The translations under genes were made by a program, and so were the position numbers. Shown here piece by piece: positions 14,011-16,577 of a stretch of DNA of 16,577 nucleotides. The stretch spans positions 1 through 16,577 of the forward strand of contig JBGPHA010000009.1 in assembly GCA_041484115.1 (NCBI GenBank), read 5' to 3'. Below the pieces are notes generated by a model that saw only the letters and a program-made list of their open reading frames with translations, searched no databases and was not told where the DNA came from. Each line of letters opens with the position of its first letter. The first letter of the stretch is position 1. The DNA comes from ASMP01 sp041484115 (GTDB lineage Archaea; Nanobdellota; Nanobdellia; Pacearchaeales; GW2011-AR1).

Positions 14011-14451
14011 ATGGAAGAAATAATTCAAGAAAAAATCAGCGCAGATCACCTTTTGTATGTAAGTCTAAAGTACACAAAGACTTGTGATGTCATAATTAAT
14101 CTTCTTCTGAGATGGAGAAAGATGATAGAGACCAGTATAAGTGAAATACTGAAGCATGCAAAAAAGAGGAAAAAGATATCTTCTATTCCTACAAATCCTG
14201 TAGGGCAGATGGAAGCTGTAAGAAAGCTTTTCAAAAAAGATGCTAATTTTCAGGAAGTCATAGGTATGTACGAAATGTTCAGAAAAGTGGAGGAACTTAG
14301 AAAGGAGAGGATAGGAGAATTTAGGAAAAACGTAACTCTGAAAGTTTTTTATCTTGGAGAAGAAATAAGCATTAACCTCGATAAATTGAAAAGTTACGCT
14401 GAAAAGTTAGAAAAGTTTATAAGTACAACTAAGCAATTTCTTCTATCATAA
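14011..14451 (+). CDS. Unknown helical protein, second of two related genes before minD
   Basis: I do not recognise this 146-residue protein beyond its likely relation to the gene at 13380-13850. It contains ADHLLYVSLKYTKTCDVIIN (11-30), a long helix with LLRWRKMIETSISEILKHAKK, a linker SSIPTNPVG (57-65), further helices including MYEMFRKVEELRKER, a strand pair VTLKVFYLGEEISINL (108-123), and a closing helix. There is no signal peptide, membrane span, zinc site or nucleotide-binding motif. A purine-rich AAAGGAAG lies just before the ATG, suggesting Shine-Dalgarno-led translation inside an operon rather than a leaderless start. minD starts 27 nt after its stop, consistent with a common transcript. 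Confidence 0.75.
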   Translation: MEEIIQEKISADHLLYVSLKYTKTCDVIINLLLRWRKMIETSISEILKHAKKRKKISSIPTNPVGQMEAVRKLFKKDANFQEVIGMYEMFRKVEELRKERIGEFRKNVTLKVFYLGEEISINLDKLKSYAEKLEKFISTTKQFLLS

Positions 14452-14478
14452 CCTTAAATTCTTTAAGGATAAAGACAA

Positions 14479-15252
14479 ATGGCAGGAATTATTGTTATTA
14501 CTTCAGGAAAAGGTGGTGTTGGAAAAACAACAACAGCGATAAATCTCGCTGCTGCAATGAAGTATTTTGGGGAGGATGTTCTGATTATTGATGGGAATCT
14601 TTCAACACCAAATGTTGGTTTGCACCTTAATTCCCCAGAAGTTCCTATAAATCTGAATCATGTTTTAAGGGGAAAAGCAGAGCCTTTCGAGGCTGTATAT
14701 GAACACGAATCTGGAATAAAGATTATGCCTTCTTCCCTTTCTATAAAGGAACTAAAAAAAACAGATCCTGAAAGAATGAAGGATTTTAAAAAGGATTTCA
14801 AGAAACTCTCAAGAAATGTTATTGTGGATTCTTCTGCAGGGCTTGGACATGAGGCAGTTTGTGCGATTGATCTTGCAGATGAACTTATTATTGTTACAAA
14901 TCCAGAGATGCCAGCAGTTACAGATGCATTAAAAGCAATCAAGCTTGCAGAGCAGATGAAAAAGCCTGTGCGCGGTGTAATAGTCACAAGGGTAAGAAAA
15001 GATGATATAGAACTAGAACCAGAAGTAGTCAAGGAAATGCTCGAAATTCCTATTCTTGGTATGATTCCAGAAGATATGGCTGTTAGAAAATCCATAAGAA
15101 ACAAAGGAACAGTTGTAAATATGTATCCAAAGAGCGATGCTTCTAGAGCATATAAAGAAATAGCGGCAAAAATTTTGAATGTACCATATGATTCTGATAA
15201 AGACTATGAAGGTTTCTTTGAAAGATTTTCTGCATGGTTAGGATTTAGATAA
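14479..15252 (+). CDS. minD: MinD/ParA-family ATPase with C-terminal amphipathic helix
   Basis: MinD-type P-loop ATPase (257 aa), which in archaea and bacteria dimerises on ATP, binds membrane and positions other proteins. The deviant Walker A is GKGGVGKTT (10-18) with signature Lys11 and Lys16. Switch I reads DGNLSTPNVG (38-47), switch II VDSSAG (116-121, Asp117). TNPEMPAVTDALKAIKLAE (140-158) and the IPEDMAVRKSIRNKG end (196-210) are MinD hallmarks. The last residues, YEGFFERFSAWLGFR, form an amphipathic helix like the MinD membrane-targeting sequence. Residue 40 is Asn where bacterial MinD has Asp. No minC or minE is nearby; instead two related unknown proteins precede it. AAGGAT lies 8 nt before the ATG. 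Confidence 0.9.
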   Translation: MAGIIVITSGKGGVGKTTTAINLAAAMKYFGEDVLIIDGNLSTPNVGLHLNSPEVPINLNHVLRGKAEPFEAVYEHESGIKIMPSSLSIKELKKTDPERMKDFKKDFKKLSRNVIVDSSAGLGHEAVCAIDLADELIIVTNPEMPAVTDALKAIKLAEQMKKPVRGVIVTRVRKDDIELEPEVVKEMLEIPILGMIPEDMAVRKSIRNKGTVVNMYPKSDASRAYKEIAAKILNVPYDSDKDYEGFFERFSAWLGFR

Positions 15253-15262
15253 TAAAGAAAAA

Positions 15263-15595
15263 ATGGAGCACATAAAATTTTCTGACTGGCAGAAGATTGA
15301 TTTGCGAACCGGAAAAATTCTAAAGGTTGAAGATATTGAGGGGGCTGACAAACTCTATAAACTTCTAGTTGATTTAGGAAAAGAAAAAAGAACCATTGTT
15401 GCAGGAATAAAACCATATTACAAAATAGAGCAACTAAAAAATAAATCTTGTGTGATCTTCACAAACCTCGAACCAAGAAAAATAAAGGGTATTGAAAGCC
15501 AAGGCATGCTTCTGGCATCTGTTTCTGAAGACGAGTCAAAGGTTTTTCTTTTGCAACCAGAATCAAAAATAGATGAAGGAAGCCGGGTAAAATAA
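15263..15595 (+). CDS. tRNA-binding protein, methionyl-tRNA synthetase beta subunit
   Basis: A 110-residue OB-fold tRNA-binding protein of the Trbp111/MetRS C-terminal family, which binds the outside corner of tRNA and helps methionyl-tRNA synthetase. Motifs are WQKIDLRTGKILKVEDIEGA (9-28), DKLYKLLVDLG, RTIVAGIKPYY (43-53), CVIFTNLEPRKIKG (63-76) and SQGMLLASVSED (79-90). Archaea commonly encode this domain separately from the catalytic chain, which is not in this window. It starts 10 nt after the minD stop on the same strand and so probably shares its transcript. The gene would be called metG beta or metS by different annotators, so I give no symbol. Confidence 0.88.
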   Translation: MEHIKFSDWQKIDLRTGKILKVEDIEGADKLYKLLVDLGKEKRTIVAGIKPYYKIEQLKNKSCVIFTNLEPRKIKGIESQGMLLASVSEDESKVFLLQPESKIDEGSRVK

Positions 15596-15639
15596 TATGT
15601 TACAGCTAAGTAATAATAATAATTTGTTAAAGTTATAAG

Positions 15640-15660
15640 TTTGTTTATTTATTTATTTTT
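15640..15660 (+). terminator. T-rich tract after the plus-strand operon
   Basis: A run reading TTTGTTTATTTATTTATTTTT begins about 45 nt past the tRNA-binding gene and overlaps the end of the convergent S74-domain gene. T-rich tracts without a hairpin are the usual archaeal terminators. The ATTT repetition is also a simple repeat, and part of it is coding on the other strand. Confidence 0.3.
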
Positions 15661-16577
15661 AAGCTGTTCTACTTCTAATTTAAGGGATTCAATCTGCTTT
15701 TGCTGTTCCTTGATTGCCTCAAGAAGAACAGGAGTCATCTTACTATAGTCCATACCTGTGACATAATAACTAGGGTTTGAAGAATTTGGATCAAACTGTA
15801 CAATTTCTGGTATATATTGACCAATTTGTTCTCCAATAAACCCGATATCATGTTGTCCTCCATGAGCTTTGTCCCAGTTAAAAGAAACACCGCTTAAATT
15901 CATAACAATATTCAAAGCATTATTAATCGGTTGAACATTGTTTTTCCATCTAATTGAAGAAGGGGAACCATAATTAGTGCCAGCACCGCTTGCGTAAAAA
16001 TCAAATGTTGAGCCTTCACCCTGAACACCAATGCCCCCGCTTGATCTTCCGTAAACACCAAGAGTATTACTGCTAGTTCTAATTCCCTCAGCCCCAGCAA
16101 CTAAAAGACCTATTCCTACATTTGTTCCGCTTGGATCAGCATTATTAATAAATGCGCCAAAGGAGTTTGCTCCTGGACTATTAGCCCAAACAGAAAAAGC
16201 TGGGCCGTTTATGGTGTTTATGCCTGCCCCTCCTAATGTAAGCGAGCTATTTGTTGTAATAGGTGCTTTAAGAGCTATTTGTTGTCCAGTAAAAGTAGAT
16301 GTTCCGCCGACAACATTGAAATTTCCACCAACACTCAAACTTGATGTAGGATTATTTGTTCCAATTCCAACATTTCCACTGCTGTAATAAATATTACTTC
16401 CAGAAGTAGTCCATTGACTTCCGCTTCCGCCAGAAGCACTAGCACAAGTCCAAGAAGAACCTACCCATTGCAAAAATGTTCCGTTAGAACATCCGCTTGG
16501 CGGAGCTACATCACTTATAAGATGTCCTGGATTTGGTGCTACTCCAGGGGCCAAAGCATAAACCCCTAACCCCAAAA
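15649..16577 (-). CDS. Partial fibre-like surface protein with S74 intramolecular chaperone domain
   Basis: The 3' part of a gene whose start lies beyond the right edge; about 308 codons are visible. The visible N-terminus, GLGVYALAPGVAPNPGHLI, looks like the end of a signal peptide or anchor, followed by CSNGTFLQWVGSSWTC with two Cys. Then come YYSSGNVGIGTNNPTSSLSV, a motif common in trimeric fibre proteins, and Gly/Ser/Asn-rich repeats typical of beta-helical shafts. The C-terminal 100 residues match the peptidase S74 chaperone domain of phage endosialidases and tail spikes: SSIRWK (206-211 of the visible part), with Ser206 and Lys211 spaced like the self-cleavage dyad, GFIGEQIGQYIPEIV (245-259), MDYSKMTPVLLEAIKE, and a short coiled coil. 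The TTG at 16575 is probably not the true start. Confidence 0.82.
   Translation of the reverse strand, partial: LGLGVYALAPGVAPNPGHLISDVAPPSGCSNGTFLQWVGSSWTCASASGGSGSQWTTSGSNIYYSSGNVGIGTNNPTSSLSVGGNFNVVGGTSTFTGQQIALKAPITTNSSLTLGGAGINTINGPAFSVWANSPGANSFGAFINNADPSGTNVGIGLLVAGAEGIRTSSNTLGVYGRSSGGIGVQGEGSTFDFYASGAGTNYGSPSSIRWKNNVQPINNALNIVMNLSGVSFNWDKAHGGQHDIGFIGEQIGQYIPEIVQFDPNSSNPSYYVTGMDYSKMTPVLLEAIKEQQKQIESLKLEVEQLKNK

Noticed and set aside
14658..15104. 148-codon minus-strand frame inside minD
   Set aside because: It is antisense to a clear minD gene and shows only Ser/Ile-rich low-complexity sequence.
16575..16577. TTG at 16575 as the start of the S74-domain gene
   Set aside because: The frame is open to the window edge and the first residues look like the tail of a signal or anchor segment, so the true start is probably outside.

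Overview
The window is AT-rich, gene-dense archaeal chromosomal DNA. Domain-diagnostic genes are an aRF1-type release factor with NIKS and GGQ motifs, the Rpo11 (RpoL) subunit of RNA polymerase, archaeal MBF1, RadB, an NreA DNA-repair protein ending in a PCNA-binding PIP box, archaeal NAC, a Sec61-beta/SecG subunit and an archaeal valyl-tRNA synthetase. Compact genes, a free-standing MetRS beta domain and several small unrecognised proteins suggest a DPANN lineage (Woesearchaeota/Pacearchaeota-like). That placement is inference; no rRNA or other marker here fixes it.

Layout. At the left edge are a possible partial gene (minus) and a small winged-helix regulator (minus), divergent from a type IA topoisomerase gene, topA (plus), which is followed by a small unknown gene (plus). 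A long minus-strand block from 12778 down to 3125 carries, in transcription order, valS, prf1, scpB, a membrane glycosyltransferase, a membrane-anchored thioredoxin-fold protein, mbf1 with an overlapping small gene, rpoL, radB, a two-helix membrane microprotein and nreA. From 12830 a plus-strand block carries secG (52 codons) and nac, two related unknown helical proteins, minD and a MetRS beta-type tRNA-binding protein. The right edge holds a minus-strand, edge-truncated surface or fibre protein with a C-terminal S74 intramolecular-chaperone domain.

How it fits together. Most genes are housekeeping: translation (valS, prf1, metRS-beta), transcription (rpoL, mbf1), DNA topology and repair (topA, radB, nreA), chromosome segregation or cell organisation (scpB, minD) and nascent-chain handling (nac, secG). 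True operon pairs are very tight: valS-prf1 with 1 nt between them, scpB-GT2 overlapping by 1 nt, secG-nac with 1 nt between them, and mbf1-small gene overlapping. Nearly every other gene has a TATA-like box centred about 24-29 nt before its start codon, which suggests mostly leaderless transcription. One symmetric TTTTAAAA box sits 25-27 nt from both the valS and secG start codons and may serve both.

Most worth following up are the tandem unknown paralogues directly upstream of minD, the release factor lacking its usual C-domain minidomain, the symmetric divergent promoter, the S74-domain fibre-like protein, and a Cys/His/Met-rich membrane microprotein. No tRNA, rRNA, CRISPR array, insertion sequence or prophage was seen, and no stretch over 300 bases lacks a gene.
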